From Pseudomonas sp. 31-12 (GTDB taxonomy: Bacteria; Pseudomonadota; Gammaproteobacteria; Pseudomonadales; Pseudomonadaceae): a stretch of 64,000 nt of DNA. Where the stretch lies: positions 3,162,001-3,226,000 of the forward strand of contig NZ_CP029482.1 of NCBI RefSeq assembly GCF_003151075.1, written 5' to 3'. Shown here piece after piece: positions 26,557-37,548 of this stretch. The notes beneath the pieces are model-generated. The model was not told the DNA's origin and made no database searches. It saw only the letters and a list, made by a program, of their open reading frames with translations. The translations under genes and the position numbers were made by a program. The number at the start of each line of letters is the position of its first letter. The first letter of the stretch is position 1.

Positions 26557-26584
26557 GAACTTTTCCCCGCGCTTGTCGCTCGGA
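26557..26584 (+). promoter_or_regulatory. candidate AlgU (sigma-22) promoter for glgE
   Basis: GAACTT at 26557-26562, a 17-base spacer, then TCGGA at 26580-26584. The AlgU/RpoE consensus is GAACTT-N16/17-TCtgA, so the -35 is perfect and the -10 matches four of five positions. It lies about 90 bases upstream of the glgE start, in the right orientation, and would fit the stress role of this pathway. It is a single motif match. Confidence 0.45.
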
Positions 26585-26674
26585 ACCTAAGTGAGTTCAT
26601 TTCGGGACCGACGGTTCTGCGTGAACGACGAACAGACACAAGAGCGTCCATGGGGCGTTAAGGAGAGATGCTCG

Positions 26675-28672
26675 ATGACTGCTGAAAAACCGACTGAGTT
26701 GAACTACAACCCTCATATGCCGCTGTCGCAGGCGCTACTGCTGCCGCGCATTGCTATTGAAAGCATCATGCCGACCCTCGATGGCGGGCAGTTCGCTGCC
26801 AAGGCCGTGGTGGGCCAGGACGTGGTAGTCACCGGCAAAGTGTTCGCCGACGGCCACGACAAACTGGCCGTGCGCATCCGCTGGCGTGCCGATGGTGACG
26901 AGGCGTGGCAGAGCGAGGCCATGGCCGAGCTCGGCAATAACGGCTGGCAGGGCCAGTTCCGGGTTGAGGATCAGGGCCGGTACGTCTTTTGTATCGAAGC
27001 CTGGATTGATCAGTACGCGAGCTTTCTGTATGAGATCGAGAAGAAACACATCGCCGGCGTGCCCATCAGCCTGGAGTTGCAGGAAGGGCGCAATCAGGTA
27101 CAGCAAGCGGCCGAGCGAGCAGAAGGGCCACTGAGCGAAGCACTGGCGGCGTTGCACCATGAGCTGTCCGGCCTGCTCGAAGCCGAGCAGGTCGCCCTGT
27201 TTCTGCACCAACGCAGTGCTGACCTGATGGCCCAGGCCGATCACCGCGCTTATCTGAGCCTCAGTCCTGAATTTCCGCTGGACGTCGAACGGGAACTGGC
27301 CCAGTTCGCCAGTTGGTATGAGCTGTTTCCGCGCTCGATCACCGACGATCCGGCCCGCCACGGCACGTTCAACGACGTGCACTCGCGACTGGCGATGATC
27401 CAGGACATGGGTTTCGACGTGCTGTATTTCCCGCCGATCCACCCGATCGGTCGCAGCTACCGCAAAGGCCCGAACAATTCATTGACCGCCGGCCCCGACG
27501 ATCCGGGCAGCCCGTATGCCATCGGCAGCGAGGAAGGCGGGCACGAGGCGATTCACTCCGAACTCGGCACACGCGAAGACTTCCGCCGATTGGTGGCAGC
27601 CGCGGCCGATCACGGACTGGAAATTGCCCTCGATTTCGCGATCCAGTGTTCCCAGGACCACCCGTGGCTCAAGCAGCACCCGGGCTGGTTCAACTGGCGC
27701 CCGGACGGCACGATCAAATACGCCGAGAACCCGCCGAAAAAATACCAAGACATCGTCAACGTCGACTTCTATGCCAGCGATGCGATTCCGAGTCTTTGGG
27801 TCGAGTTGCGCGACATCGTGGTCGGCTGGGTCGAAGAGGGCGTGAAGATCTTTCGCGTCGACAACCCGCACACCAAGCCGCTGCCGTTCTGGCAATGGCT
27901 GATCGCCGACGTGCGGGCGTTGTACCCCGAAGTGATTTTCCTCGCGGAAGCCTTTACCACGCCAGCGATGATGGCGCGGCTGGGCAAGGTCGGTTACTCC
28001 CAGAGCTACACCTACTTCACCTGGCGTAATACCAAAACCGAACTGGCGACCTATTTCACCGAGCTTAACGAGTCGCCGTGGCGCGAATGCTACCGGCCGA
28101 ATTTCTTCGTCAATACGCCGGACATCAACCCCGCATTCCTCCATGAGTCCGGACGCGCCGGTTTTCTGATCCGCGCCGCGTTGGCCACCATGGGCTCCGG
28201 ATTGTGGGGCATGTATTCGGGCTTCGAACTCTGTGAAGCGGCGCCGGTGCCTGGGAAGGAGGAATACCTCAATTCCGAGAAGTACGAGATCCGTCCGCGG
28301 GACTTCAACGCGCCGGGCAACATCATTGCCGAAATCGCCCAGCTCAACCGCATCCGCCGGCAGAACCCAGCGTTGCACACGCACCTGGGCTTGACGGTCT
28401 ACAACGCCTGGAATGACAACATTCTGTATTTCGGCAAGCGCAGTGCGGATGGCAGCAACTTCATTCTGGTGGCGGTCAGCCTCGATCCGCATAACGTCCA
28501 GGAAGCGAACTTCGAGTTGCCGCTGTGGGAAATGGGCTTGCCCGACGACGCCAGCACCCAGGGCGAAGACTTGATGAGCGGCCATCGCTGGGCCTGGCAC
28601 GGCAAGTACCAGTTCATGCGGATCGACCCGGCGCATCAACCGTTTGGCATCTGGCGAATCACCACTTCCTGA
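26675..28672 (+). CDS. glgE: maltose 1-phosphate maltosyltransferase GlgE
   Basis: 665 residues from the ATG at 26675 (AAGGAGAG upstream). A GH13_3 enzyme that transfers maltosyl units from alpha-maltose 1-phosphate to the non-reducing ends of alpha-1,4-glucan. The N-terminal dimer domain includes QGQFRVEDQGRYVFCIEAW. Barrel residues seen: nucleophile D396 in FRVDNPHTK and acid/base E425 in FLAEAFT, close to the D394/E423 numbering of the Streptomyces enzyme. It starts the rightward glgE, treS-mak, glgB set; a REPIN separates it from treS-mak. Confidence 0.95.
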   Translation: MTAEKPTELNYNPHMPLSQALLLPRIAIESIMPTLDGGQFAAKAVVGQDVVVTGKVFADGHDKLAVRIRWRADGDEAWQSEAMAELGNNGWQGQFRVEDQGRYVFCIEAWIDQYASFLYEIEKKHIAGVPISLELQEGRNQVQQAAERAEGPLSEALAALHHELSGLLEAEQVALFLHQRSADLMAQADHRAYLSLSPEFPLDVERELAQFASWYELFPRSITDDPARHGTFNDVHSRLAMIQDMGFDVLYFPPIHPIGRSYRKGPNNSLTAGPDDPGSPYAIGSEEGGHEAIHSELGTREDFRRLVAAAADHGLEIALDFAIQCSQDHPWLKQHPGWFNWRPDGTIKYAENPPKKYQDIVNVDFYASDAIPSLWVELRDIVVGWVEEGVKIFRVDNPHTKPLPFWQWLIADVRALYPEVIFLAEAFTTPAMMARLGKVGYSQSYTYFTWRNTKTELATYFTELNESPWRECYRPNFFVNTPDINPAFLHESGRAGFLIRAALATMGSGLWGMYSGFELCEAAPVPGKEEYLNSEKYEIRPRDFNAPGNIIAEIAQLNRIRRQNPALHTHLGLTVYNAWNDNILYFGKRSADGSNFILVAVSLDPHNVQEANFELPLWEMGLPDDASTQGEDLMSGHRWAWHGKYQFMRIDPAHQPFGIWRITTS

Positions 28673-28688
28673 AGGCACCGCAGATACC

Positions 28689-28830
28689 TGTGGCGAGGGA
28701 GCTTCTGTGGCGAGGGGACTTGTCCCCGTTGGGCTGCGAAGCGGCCCCAATCTGCTTAGAGACCTCATTAACCAGATCAAAAGTAGGCGACTGCTTCGCA
28801 GCCGAACGGGGACAAGTCCCCTCGCCACAA
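28689..28830. repeat. REPIN-like element with a partial second copy
   Basis: An incomplete arm (TGTGGCGAGGGAGCTT at 28689) is immediately followed by a second, complete arm (TGTGGCGAGGGGACTTGTCC at about 28706). Its reverse complement closes at 28830. The broken first arm suggests one element inserted into or recombined with another. It sits between glgE and treS-mak. Confidence 0.78.
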
Positions 28831-28890
28831 AGCCCTATACCCAAGCGACTGGCTCGGTGGTGGCTATTTCGAATTCAACAGGAGTTTCAA

Positions 28891-31800
28891 ATGGCGAAGA
28901 AACCCAAGGCAGCCACCTTTATCAAGGACCCGCTCTGGTACAAGGATGCGGTGATCTACCAGGTACACGTTAAGTCTTTTTTCGACTCCAACAATGACGG
29001 GATCGGCGACTTTCCCGGCCTTATCGCCAAGCTCGATTACATTGCCGACCTCGGCGTCAACACCATCTGGCTCTTGCCGTTCTATCCGTCGCCACGGCGC
29101 GACGATGGCTACGACATTGCCGAGTACCGTGGCGTACACCCAGACTATGGCACCATGGCCGACGCCAAGCGTTTCATCTCCGAGGCCCATAAACGTGGCC
29201 TGCGGGTGATTACCGAGTTGGTCATCAACCACACCTCGGACCAGCACGCCTGGTTCCAGCGCGCACGTAAAGCCAAACCCGGTTCGGCGGCGCGGGACTT
29301 CTACGTCTGGTCCGATGACGACCACAAATACGACGGCACCCGCATCATCTTTCTCGACACCGAGAAGTCCAACTGGACCTGGGATCCAGTCGCCGGCCAA
29401 TACTTCTGGCACCGCTTCTATTCGCACCAGCCGGACCTGAACTTCGACAACCCGCAAGTCATGAAAGCGGTGCTGTCGGTGATGCGCTACTGGCTCGACA
29501 TGGGCATCGACGGCCTGCGGCTGGACGCGATTCCGTACTTGATCGAGCGCGACGGCACCAACAACGAAAATCTGCCTGAGACCCACGACGTCCTCAAGCA
29601 GATCCGTGCCGAGATCGACGCCAATTACCCGGACCGCATGCTCCTGGCCGAGGCCAATCAATGGCCGGAAGACACCCAGCTGTATTTCGGTGACACCGAC
29701 AAGAAAGGCCTCAACGGCGACGAATGCCACATGGCGTTCCACTTCCCGTTGATGCCGCGCATGTACATGGCGCTGGCCCAGGAGGATCGCTTCCCGATCA
29801 CCGACATCCTGCGTCAGACCCCGGAGATTCCGGCCAACTGTCAGTGGGCGATCTTCCTGCGCAACCACGATGAGTTGACCCTGGAAATGGTCACCGACAA
29901 GGAGCGCGATTACCTGTGGAATTACTACGCAGCCGACCGTCGGGCGCGGATCAACCTCGGTATTCGCCGCCGCCTCGCACCGTTGATGGAGCGGGATCGT
30001 CGTCGCGTGGAACTGCTCAACAGTCTGCTGCTGTCGATGCCGGGTACGCCGACGATGTATTACGGCGATGAAATCGGCATGGGCGACAACATCTACCTCG
30101 GCGACCGTGACGGTGTGCGCACGCCCATGCAGTGGTCGATCGACCGCAACGGTGGTTTCTCCCGCGCCGACCCGGCGAGCCTGGTGCTGCCACCGATCAT
30201 GGACCCGCAATACGGTTACCTGTCGGTCAACGTCGAGACCCAGGCCGGCGACCCACACTCACTGCTGAACTGGACCCGACGCATGCTCGCCGTGCGCAAG
30301 CAGTCCAAGGCCTTTGGTCGCGGCACGCTGAAAATGCTCTCGCCGAGCAATCGACGGATTCTGGCCTACACCCGTGAATACACCGGGCCGGATGGAAAAT
30401 ACGAAACCATCCTGTGTGTTGCCAACGTCTCGCGCAGTGCGCAAGCGGCGGAGCTCGACCTGTCGGCCTACGTCGGCATGGTGCCGGTGGAGATGCTCGG
30501 CGGTAACGCCTTCCCGCCGATCGGCCAGTTGAATTTCCTCCTGACCCTGGCGCCTTACGGCTTTTATTGGTTCGGACTCGCTGCGGAGAATCAAATGCCG
30601 AGCTGGCACGTAGAACCGGCGCAAAGCCTGCCGGACTTCACCACATTGGTGTTGAAAAAACGCATGGAAGAACTGCTCGAAGCTCCGTCTCGCGGCACGC
30701 TGGAGCAAGGCATCCTGCCGAACTGGCTGCAAAACCGTCGCTGGTTCGCCGGCAAGGACGCGGCCATCGAGAAGGTCAACCTGGCCTATGGCGTGCGCTT
30801 CGGCGACGCGCAGCATCCGGTGCTGCTGAGTGAAATCGAAGTCACCAGCGGCGGCCAGACCAGCCGTTACCAGCTGCCGTTCGGCTTCATTGCCGATGAT
30901 CAGGTCGGGCCGGCACTGCCGCAGCAATTGGCGCTGTCTCGAGTGCGACGTGGCCCTCAGGTGGGGTTGATCACCGATGCGTTCAGCCTGGAAAACTTTA
31001 TCCGCGCGGTGTTGCAAGGCATGCAGGAAAGCACCGTATTGCCTTCGGACGGCGGCGAGATTCGTTTCGAACCGACTGCCGAACTGGCCAAACTGGGCCT
31101 GAACGCAGAATCGGAAGTGCGCTACCTGTCCGCCGAGCAGTCCAACAGTTCGGTGGTGATCGGCAGCAGCCTGGTGCTGAAGCTGATCCGCAAGGTCGCC
31201 TCGGGCGTGCACCCGGAACTGGAAATGAGCGCCTACCTGACCAACGCCGGTTTCAGCAACATCTCGCCGCTGCTGGGCTCGGTGGTTCGCCGCGATGCCC
31301 AGGGCGAAGACAATCTGCTGATGATCGCCCAAGGCTATTTGAGCAATCAGGGCGATGCCTGGGAATGGACCCAGAACAACCTCGAACGGGCACTGCGCGA
31401 CGAACTGGCCGACGCCATGTCCGAGCAAGAGCAACACTACAACGCCTTGGGTGAACTGAAAGACTTCGCCGGCATGCTCGGCCAGCGGCTGGGGGAAATG
31501 CACCAGGTGCTGGCGGCCCCGACCGATGACCCGGACTTCGCGCCGCAGGTCACCACGCAGAAAGACGCCCTGGCTTCGGCCAAGGACGTCGCGGCTCAGC
31601 TGGAACACTCGCTGAAGTTGCTCAAGCAACATCAAAGCGAACTGAACCCGGCGGACAAAGCGCTGGTCACTCGTTTACTGGACAACAAAAAAGCCATCCT
31701 CAGCCATGTCCAGGACCTGGGCAAAAAAGCCGTCGGTGGTTTGCGCATTCGTGTCCACGGCGACTTGCACTTGGGGCAGGTGCTGGTGATCAAGGGCGAC

Positions 31801-32232
31801 GCTTACCTGATCGACTTCGAGGGTGAGCCGGCTCGGCCGTTGAGCGAGCGACGCGGCAAGCACAGCCCCTATAAAGATGTCAGCGGCGTGTTGCGCTCCT
31901 TCGATTACGCCGCGGCGATGGCCATCAACGTACACAACGTCGACAACACGGCCGAGGCCCAAGCGGCACGGCAACGGGTAGCCGACCGCTATCTGAATGA
32001 AGCAAAACAGGCATTTGTCGACGCTTATCGGCTGGCGGCAGCTAGTCTTGCTCATGCGTGGCAAGATCCGGAAGGCGAGGACGCCGCGCTGGCGTTGTTC
32101 GGGCTGGAGAAGGCGGCGTATGAGGTGGCGTATGAGGCTGAGAATCGCCCCACTTGGCTGCCGGTGCCATTGCACGGTTTGTATGGATTATTGAGTGGGC
32201 TTAAACCCTTTTCCGATCTTGGTGGAGAGTAG
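28891..32232 (+). CDS. treS: trehalose synthase-maltokinase fusion (TreS-Mak)
   Basis: 1113 residues from the ATG at 28891 (CAGGAG upstream). The N-terminal half (about 1-560) is GH13_16 trehalose synthase, which interconverts trehalose and maltose; catalytic D212 in [10 protein letters not shown]254 in LLAEANQ and D327 in LRNHDEL. The C-terminal half (about 590-1105) is maltokinase, which phosphorylates maltose with ATP to give the GlgE substrate; kinase motifs HGD at 956-958 ([10 protein letters not shown]) and YLIDFEGEP. Fused TreS-Mak proteins are known in pseudomonads; the fusion couples the two steps. It ends two bases before glgB. Confidence 0.95.
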   Translation: MAKKPKAATFIKDPLWYKDAVIYQVHVKSFFDSNNDGIGDFPGLIAKLDYIADLGVNTIWLLPFYPSPRRDDGYDIAEYRGVHPDYGTMADAKRFISEAHKRGLRVITELVINHTSDQHAWFQRARKAKPGSAARDFYVWSDDDHKYDGTRIIFLDTEKSNWTWDPVAGQYFWHRFYSHQPDLNFDNPQVMKAVLSVMRYWLDMGIDGLRLDAIPYLIERDGTNNENLPETHDVLKQIRAEIDANYPDRMLLAEANQWPEDTQLYFGDTDKKGLNGDECHMAFHFPLMPRMYMALAQEDRFPITDILRQTPEIPANCQWAIFLRNHDELTLEMVTDKERDYLWNYYAADRRARINLGIRRRLAPLMERDRRRVELLNSLLLSMPGTPTMYYGDEIGMGDNIYLGDRDGVRTPMQWSIDRNGGFSRADPASLVLPPIMDPQYGYLSVNVETQAGDPHSLLNWTRRMLAVRKQSKAFGRGTLKMLSPSNRRILAYTREYTGPDGKYETILCVANVSRSAQAAELDLSAYVGMVPVEMLGGNAFPPIGQLNFLLTLAPYGFYWFGLAAENQMPSWHVEPAQSLPDFTTLVLKKRMEELLEAPSRGTLEQGILPNWLQNRRWFAGKDAAIEKVNLAYGVRFGDAQHPVLLSEIEVTSGGQTSRYQLPFGFIADDQVGPALPQQLALSRVRRGPQVGLITDAFSLENFIRAVLQGMQESTVLPSDGGEIRFEPTAELAKLGLNAESEVRYLSAEQSNSSVVIGSSLVLKLIRKVASGVHPELEMSAYLTNAGFSNISPLLGSVVRRDAQGEDNLLMIAQGYLSNQGDAWEWTQNNLERALRDELADAMSEQEQHYNALGELKDFAGMLGQRLGEMHQVLAAPTDDPDFAPQVTTQKDALASAKDVAAQLEHSLKLLKQHQSELNPADKALVTRLLDNKKAILSHVQDLGKKAVGGLRIRVHGDLHLGQVLVIKGDAYLIDFEGEPARPLSERRGKHSPYKDVSGVLRSFDYAAAMAINVHNVDNTAEAQAARQRVADRYLNEAKQAFVDAYRLAAASLAHAWQDPEGEDAALALFGLEKAAYEVAYEAENRPTWLPVPLHGLYGLLSGLKPFSDLGGE

Positions 32233-32234
32233 TT

Positions 32235-34466
32235 ATGAGTTTCTCGAACAAGGAACAGGGTCACGCTAAAGAGGCGCTGCTGCCCAGATCGCGGGATATC
32301 GACGCGCTGGTTCGCGCCGAACATCAGGACCCTTTTGCAATTCTCGGCCCCCACGGCGATGACGCCGGTGGGCAATTCATTCGGGCTTATCTGCCGGACG
32401 CACTGAGCGTTCAGGTACTGGCCAGGGACTCCGGGGAAGAACTCGGCAACCTCGAAGCCACCCAGACCCCGGGCCTGTTTGTCGGTCACTTCGACAGAGC
32501 GCAGCCGTATCTGCTGCGCACCCGTTGGGCCGGCGGCGAACAGGTTTCCGAAGACCCTTACAGCTTCGGCCCGCTGCTCGGCGAGATGGACTTGTACCTG
32601 TTCGCCGAAGGCAATCACCGTGACCTCAGCGCCTGCCTCGGCGCGCAATTGAAGAACGTCGACGGTGTCGACGGCGTGCGTTTCGCCGTGTGGGCGCCAA
32701 ATGCCAAACGGGTGTCGGTGGTCGGTGACTTCAACAATTGGGACGGTCGTCGGCACCCGATGCGCCTGCGCCATCCCACCGGGGTCTGGGAAGTCTTCAT
32801 TCCGCGCCTGCAGGCGGGGGAAACCTACAAGTACGAAATCCTCGGCGCCCACGGCATTCTGCCGCTCAAGGCTGACCCGATGGCCCTGGCGACCTCGCTG
32901 CCGCCGGATACGGCGTCAAAAGTCGCTGCACCCTTGAACATCGATTGGCAGGACCAGGCGTGGATGCAATCCCGTGGAGAGCGGCATCTGCCGAGCGCGC
33001 CGCTGTCGATCTACGAATTGCACGCCGGCTCGTGGCAATGCGAGCTGGACGATCTGGGTGAAGTGGCACGCCAGTACACCTGGCACGAGCTGGGCGAGCG
33101 GCTGATTCCTTATGTGAAGGAACTGGGCTTCACCCACATCGAACTGATGCCGATCATGGAACACCCGTTCGGCGGTTCCTGGGGTTATCAGCTGCTGTCG
33201 CAATTCGCCCCGAGTGCCCGCTATGGTTCGCCGGAAGATTTCGCGGCTTTCGTCAACGCCTGTCACCAGGCTGATATCGGCGTGATCCTCGACTGGGTGC
33301 CGGCGCATTTCCCGACCGATACCCACGGTCTGGCGCAGTTCGATGGCACCGCGCTGTACGAATACGGCAATCCGCAGGAAGGTTTTCATCAGGATTGGGA
33401 CACGCTGATCTACAACCTGGGCCGCACCGAAGTGCATGGCTACATGCTCGCTTCGGCACTGCACTGGCTCAAGCATTTCCACGTCGATGGCCTGCGGGTC
33501 GATGCCGTGGCGTCGATGCTCTATCGCGATTACTCGCGCAAGGCCGGGGAGTGGGTGCCGAACCGTCACGGTGGGCGCGAGAACCTCGAAGCCATTGACT
33601 TCCTGCGTCACCTCAACGACGTGGTCAACCTGGAAGCGCCGGGTGCCTTGGTGATAGCCGAGGAATCCACCGCATGGCCGGGTGTCAGCCAAAGCACCCA
33701 ACAGGGTGGACTGGGCTTCGATTACAAATGGAACATGGGCTGGATGCACGATTCGCTGCATTACATCCAGCAGGACCCGGTGTACCGTGGCCATCACCAC
33801 AACGAGCTGAGTTTTGGCCTGGTGTATGCCTGGTCCGAGCGCTTCATCCTGCCGATCTCCCACGATGAAGTGGTGCACGGCAAACATTCATTGATCGACA
33901 AGATGCCCGGTGACCGCTGGCAGAAATTTGCCAATCTGCGGGCCTATCTGAGCTTCATGTGGGCGCATCCCGGCAAGAAGCTGTTGTTCATGGGCTGCGA
34001 ATTCGGTCAATGGCGTGAGTGGAATCACGATCAGCAACTGGACTGGTACCTGCTCCAATACTCGGAACACAAGGGTGTGCAGAAACTCGTCGGCGACCTC
34101 AATCGGCTGTACCGCGAAGAGCCGGCAATGCATGACCAGGACGACGCGCCGCAGGGCTTCCAGTGGTTGATCGGCGACGATGCGATCAACAGCGTTTATG
34201 CGTTCTTGCGCTGGAGCAAGGAAGGGCGGCCGGTGCTGGTGGTGGCGAACTTCACGCCGGTGCCGCGCCAGGCCTATCGCATCGGCGTACCGTTCGCCGG
34301 GCGCTGGGGCGAGATGATCAACAGCGATGCGGCGATGTATGCCGGGTCCAACTATGGCAACAGCGGCGGAGCCTTTACCGAGGAAGAGCCGAGCCATGGT
34401 CAGGCGCTTTCGCTGGTGTTGAATCTGCCGCCGCTGGCGGTGTTGATCTTGCGGCCTGAGGGTTGA
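32235..34466 (+). CDS. glgB: 1,4-alpha-glucan branching enzyme GlgB
   Basis: 743 residues. N-terminal CBM48-type modules ([20 protein letters not shown]) precede the GH13_9 barrel with D423 (GLRVDAVAS), E476 (VIAEES) and D544 (PISHDEV), then a C-terminal beta domain. It moves short alpha-1,4 chains to form alpha-1,6 branches in the glucan made by GlgE or GlgA. Start ATG two bases after treS-mak with GGTGGAGAG overlapping that gene's end, so the pair is translationally linked. Confidence 0.95.
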   Translation: MSFSNKEQGHAKEALLPRSRDIDALVRAEHQDPFAILGPHGDDAGGQFIRAYLPDALSVQVLARDSGEELGNLEATQTPGLFVGHFDRAQPYLLRTRWAGGEQVSEDPYSFGPLLGEMDLYLFAEGNHRDLSACLGAQLKNVDGVDGVRFAVWAPNAKRVSVVGDFNNWDGRRHPMRLRHPTGVWEVFIPRLQAGETYKYEILGAHGILPLKADPMALATSLPPDTASKVAAPLNIDWQDQAWMQSRGERHLPSAPLSIYELHAGSWQCELDDLGEVARQYTWHELGERLIPYVKELGFTHIELMPIMEHPFGGSWGYQLLSQFAPSARYGSPEDFAAFVNACHQADIGVILDWVPAHFPTDTHGLAQFDGTALYEYGNPQEGFHQDWDTLIYNLGRTEVHGYMLASALHWLKHFHVDGLRVDAVASMLYRDYSRKAGEWVPNRHGGRENLEAIDFLRHLNDVVNLEAPGALVIAEESTAWPGVSQSTQQGGLGFDYKWNMGWMHDSLHYIQQDPVYRGHHHNELSFGLVYAWSERFILPISHDEVVHGKHSLIDKMPGDRWQKFANLRAYLSFMWAHPGKKLLFMGCEFGQWREWNHDQQLDWYLLQYSEHKGVQKLVGDLNRLYREEPAMHDQDDAPQGFQWLIGDDAINSVYAFLRWSKEGRPVLVVANFTPVPRQAYRIGVPFAGRWGEMINSDAAMYAGSNYGNSGGAFTEEEPSHGQALSLVLNLPPLAVLILRPEG

Positions 34467-34486
34467 TCTAGAACCGAACCGCTCCA

Positions 34487-34561
34487 TTCGCGAGCAAGCC
34501 CGCTCCCACATTGGTTTTGTGTACGACACAGCTCCAATGTGGGAGCGGGCTTGCTCGCGAA
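34487..34561. repeat. REPIN-like inverted repeat (class GTGGGAGCGGGCTTGCTCGCG)
   Basis: Perfect 28-bp arms (34487-34514 and 34534-34561) with a 19-base centre, between the convergent glgB and autotransporter-barrel genes. Nearly identical to the element at 22139. Confidence 0.88.
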
Positions 34562-34601
34562 GGCGTCCGACCTGACACCGAATCACTCAAACCGAAAAAC
34601 C

Positions 34602-35675
34602 TCACCACCGCATCCGCACCCCAAGACTCCCAATCAACCCGTTCAAATCGTTGTCATCCACATCACTGCTGTAATCGGCGCTGACGTAAAAACTCACCGC
34701 AGGCGTGACTCTGGCCACCAGCCCCAACCCCACTTCGACCGTCGATGAATTGCGACTGCTGCTGATCTTGTCGACCTGATCGAGGGTCACGGTATTGCCG
34801 GTGTACACGGTGTGCCACAAGTTGGTCCGCACATAGGGTTCGACGCCCAGGCCATTGATGTCGTAACTACCTTTCAACCGTGCACCGACCCGGCCGCTCC
34901 ATGACGTCAGGTCGCTGGACGATGAATTGCTTGAACCGGCATAGGGCGTATCCAGGGTGATGCGCTGATTGATCAACTGCGCTTGCGGTTCAACCACCCA
35001 GTTTTCGCTCACGCCAATCGGGAAACCGCCTTCTACCGACAACGTTACCGCGCTGCCTTCGGTCGCCATCCGCGCGCCCTGGTCGTTACGGCTGTAGCCG
35101 TTGACCCGCCCGCCACTGGCCGACAAATCCACGTGCCAGCCTTGTGGCCCGGTCAGGCTCCAGTAAGCGCCGAGGCTCTGGCCTTGCAGGTTAAGGGTGT
35201 CGTTTTCAGGGGCGGCGAGTGCGCGACTGGTCAACAGACCGTTGCTGTTGCCTTGTAACTGGGTCATCCCGCCGATCAGACCGACCCGCTGGGTATGGCC
35301 ACTACCGCTCTGCAGGGTCAGGATCGCCGGGCCTTTGAATTCGGTGCTGCCGGGGATTGAATGACTCTGGGTCATGACATCGGTTTGTGCTTGGCGCGAT
35401 GCCTGACCGTAAAGCTGATCCCAGGCCGAAGGTGCGGCATCTTCGATGGTCAGGCGTGAACTTCGTGTATCGGAGGCGGCGCTGAAGTGGCCGGGGTAGG
35501 GGGCGGTGACAGTGATCGTTGGCAAGGTCATTGCCGGAACATCCTGGCGATACCAAGGGGCGGTTTCTTCTTCTGCCGGCCCTGCTTGCACCTCCATGGA
35601 AGAACACAGCAGCAGTGAACTCGAGACAGTGCAAAAAGTGACTTTGATCTCTTCTTGGGTGAATGAAGTTTTCAT
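34602..35675 (-). CDS. autotransporter beta-barrel domain protein without passenger
   Basis: 357 residues. An N-terminal hydrophobic stretch after a charged start (FCTVSSSLLLCSS) may be an unusual signal peptide, followed by about 60 disordered residues. From about residue 95 the sequence is a complete AIDA-type autotransporter barrel of about 260 residues, ending in alternating strands and a terminal aromatic (GSLGVRMRW), the outer-membrane targeting signal. A typical autotransporter has a passenger of several hundred residues; none is present. It may be a truncated gene or a stand-alone barrel. Confidence 0.72.
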   Translation of the reverse strand: MKTSFTQEEIKVTFCTVSSSLLLCSSMEVQAGPAEEETAPWYRQDVPAMTLPTITVTAPYPGHFSAASDTRSSRLTIEDAAPSAWDQLYGQASRQAQTDVMTQSHSIPGSTEFKGPAILTLQSGSGHTQRVGLIGGMTQLQGNSNGLLTSRALAAPENDTLNLQGQSLGAYWSLTGPQGWHVDLSASGGRVNGYSRNDQGARMATEGSAVTLSVEGGFPIGVSENWVVEPQAQLINQRITLDTPYAGSSNSSSSDLTSWSGRVGARLKGSYDINGLGVEPYVRTNLWHTVYTGNTVTLDQVDKISSSRNSSTVEVGLGLVARVTPAVSFYVSADYSSDVDDNDLNGLIGSLGVRMRW

Positions 35676-36200
35676 GGGGGTCTACCTTGCAATCGCATGC
35701 CGTATCTCGCTCTGGCGTCTCTCCTACCCCGAATGAGGGGCGACCGAATGGATTGAGGCAAGCCGCTGGCCGCCCGATTTCGCGGGTGTCTGGAGGTTTG
35801 CCCCTGGTGGATTTCCGGGGGTAGTAACGTGAAGCTAAGAAGACCCTTGACAGGTCGTCAAGAAAATGGCCGATAAGTGGTAGTGTTATTTTAGTGCTTG
35901 CAAGTGACTGATTTTTGCCGCGTATCTAAGTTCTTGTTTGTTCGAAAAATCGTCAAAAACCCCGCGTGCCAGAGCCTTTGGATAGTGGGCTATCGGTCTG
36001 CCGGGGTGAGGTAGAGTGCAAGGTTGTACCGCTGATCCGGTGTCTCGATTCTGTCAGTAATGCAGCGCTGAGATGAACGCAAGGTGACCGGCGTCTTCAC
36101 GCCGGTTTGTCTGTCTGGCGAACAGGGTGGGCCGCGACTAGGCTGAATAGTCAGCCATGAAATTCGGCGGCACCCCGGTGCAAGGACAGGAGCGGAACCC
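35676..36200. other. 525-base intergenic region with one hairpin
   Basis: No gene is visible. It should hold the divergent promoters of the autotransporter-barrel gene and the DUF2092 operon. The section around 35860-35960 is markedly AT-richer than the surroundings. An 8-bp hairpin (ACCGGCGT, ACGCCGGT) at 36087-36106 is followed by TTTGTCTGTCT and could be a weak terminator or leader structure on the plus strand. Confidence 0.5.
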
Positions 36201-36971
36201 ATGAAAACCCAACCCAGTGTTTTCTGCCTGATGGTCACCCTGGCCCTTGCTCCGGGGGCTCGCGCCGAAGAAGCACCCCCGGCGGACACTGCCCCGACGA
36301 TCAACCCTCAGGTGGTCGACAAGTTGATTGATATGGGCGACTACCTGCGCAGCCTGTCGAAGTTTCAGGTCGACGCCGAAGTGTCCCGCGATACCGTTCT
36401 GGAGACCGGTCAGAAGATCAAGTCCGAGGCGGCCACGACCCTGAAAGTGCTTGGGCATGATCGAATGTACGCCAGGACAGAAGGCGATATTCGAACGCGG
36501 GAATTTTTCTACAACGGCAAGAAACTGACCCAGTACTCACCGTACCTCAAGTACTACACCACGGTGGATGCTCCGCCCAAGGTGGCCGAAGCCCTGCACA
36601 TGATCGAAGACCATTACGGTATTCAGATCCCCATGGAAGACCTGTTTCTGTTTGGCAGCGATCAGGCGCAGATCGATGCCCTGAAAGAAGCCCTGTACGT
36701 TGGGCCCTCGACGATCAATGGTCAGCTCTGTGATCACTTGGCCTTTCGGCAGGAGGGCGTCGACTGGCAATTGTGGATCACCCGTTCCGAGAAGCCGCTG
36801 CCGTGCAAACTGGTGATCACCACCACCGACGAGAAGAGCTTTCCGGAATACAGCGCGGTGTATCGCTGGAACCTCAAGCCTGGCCTTCAGGAGTCGATGT
36901 TCACCTTCAAACCGGCCAAGGGCGACGTGGCGATTCCGTTGAAGAAGGCCGCTGAGCAGGGAGGGGAATGA
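36201..36971 (+). CDS. DUF2092 domain-containing exported protein
   Basis: 256 residues; start supported by AGGAG. Signal peptide MKTQPSVFCLMVTLALAPGA with cleavage near ARA-EE. The rest matches DUF2092, a family with a LolA/LppX-like half-barrel fold (opening MGDYLRSLSKFQVDAEVSRD, ending FKPAKGDVAIPL). Such folds carry lipids or bind hydrophobic ligands; the role of this family is not known. One base separates it from the Asn-rich protein gene. Confidence 0.8.
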   Translation: MKTQPSVFCLMVTLALAPGARAEEAPPADTAPTINPQVVDKLIDMGDYLRSLSKFQVDAEVSRDTVLETGQKIKSEAATTLKVLGHDRMYARTEGDIRTREFFYNGKKLTQYSPYLKYYTTVDAPPKVAEALHMIEDHYGIQIPMEDLFLFGSDQAQIDALKEALYVGPSTINGQLCDHLAFRQEGVDWQLWITRSEKPLPCKLVITTTDEKSFPEYSAVYRWNLKPGLQESMFTFKPAKGDVAIPLKKAAEQGGE

Positions 36972-36972
36972 C

Positions 36973-37536
36973 ATGAACCGGACAATGTCGTGGAGCCTGT
37001 TGTTATCGCTCGCCGCTGCCACCATGCTGACCGTCGGCCTGATCGCCGAAGCGGATGCCCGACCGCGAGGCCAGGGGCAGGCAAGGGCCTCGGTCAATCG
37101 AGCGCCGGCACCCAATGCCCAGCGGGCGCAGCGGATGAATACCTCGCAACGGGCGACCAATGTGAATGCGGCCAATCGGGTGAACTCAGGCAACCGGGTC
37201 AATGCCGGGAACAACGTCGGCAACCGCACCAACATCAACAACAGCACCCGTAACGTCAACATCAACAACAATCGCGATGTCGACATTGATGTCGACGGGC
37301 GTGGCCGCTATGGCTACGACAATCACTACCACCCGATCGCCGCGGCGGCGGCTGTGACCGCGACGGTCGCGGTGACAGCGGCCGTGGTCGGCTCGATCTT
37401 TACCCCTGCGCAAATGCCCACGAGTTGCGTGGAGGTCATGCAGTACAACACGTTGTACATGCAGTGTGGTTCGACCTGGTATCAACCGCAGTATCAGGGC
37501 AGCAATGTGACCTACGTCGTGGTCAACGCGCCTTGA
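36973..37536 (+). CDS. Asn-rich secreted protein
   Basis: 187 residues. A signal peptide (WSLLLSLAAATMLTVGLIAE) is followed by a low-complexity segment of Asn, Arg, Val and Gly (about residues 45-105). Then comes a hydrophobic, glycine-poor helix (AAAAAVTATVAVTAAVVGSI) that could be a membrane or amyloid-like segment, and a C-terminal module with two cysteines (SCVEVMQYNTLYMQCGSTWY). The start has GGAGGGG upstream. It is the second gene of the DUF2092 operon. The C-terminal module resembles that of other exported Pseudomonas proteins of unknown function. Confidence 0.7.
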   Translation: MNRTMSWSLLLSLAAATMLTVGLIAEADARPRGQGQARASVNRAPAPNAQRAQRMNTSQRATNVNAANRVNSGNRVNAGNNVGNRTNINNSTRNVNINNNRDVDIDVDGRGRYGYDNHYHPIAAAAAVTATVAVTAAVVGSIFTPAQMPTSCVEVMQYNTLYMQCGSTWYQPQYQGSNVTYVVVNAP

Positions 37537-37548
37537 CGCGCTGACCAC

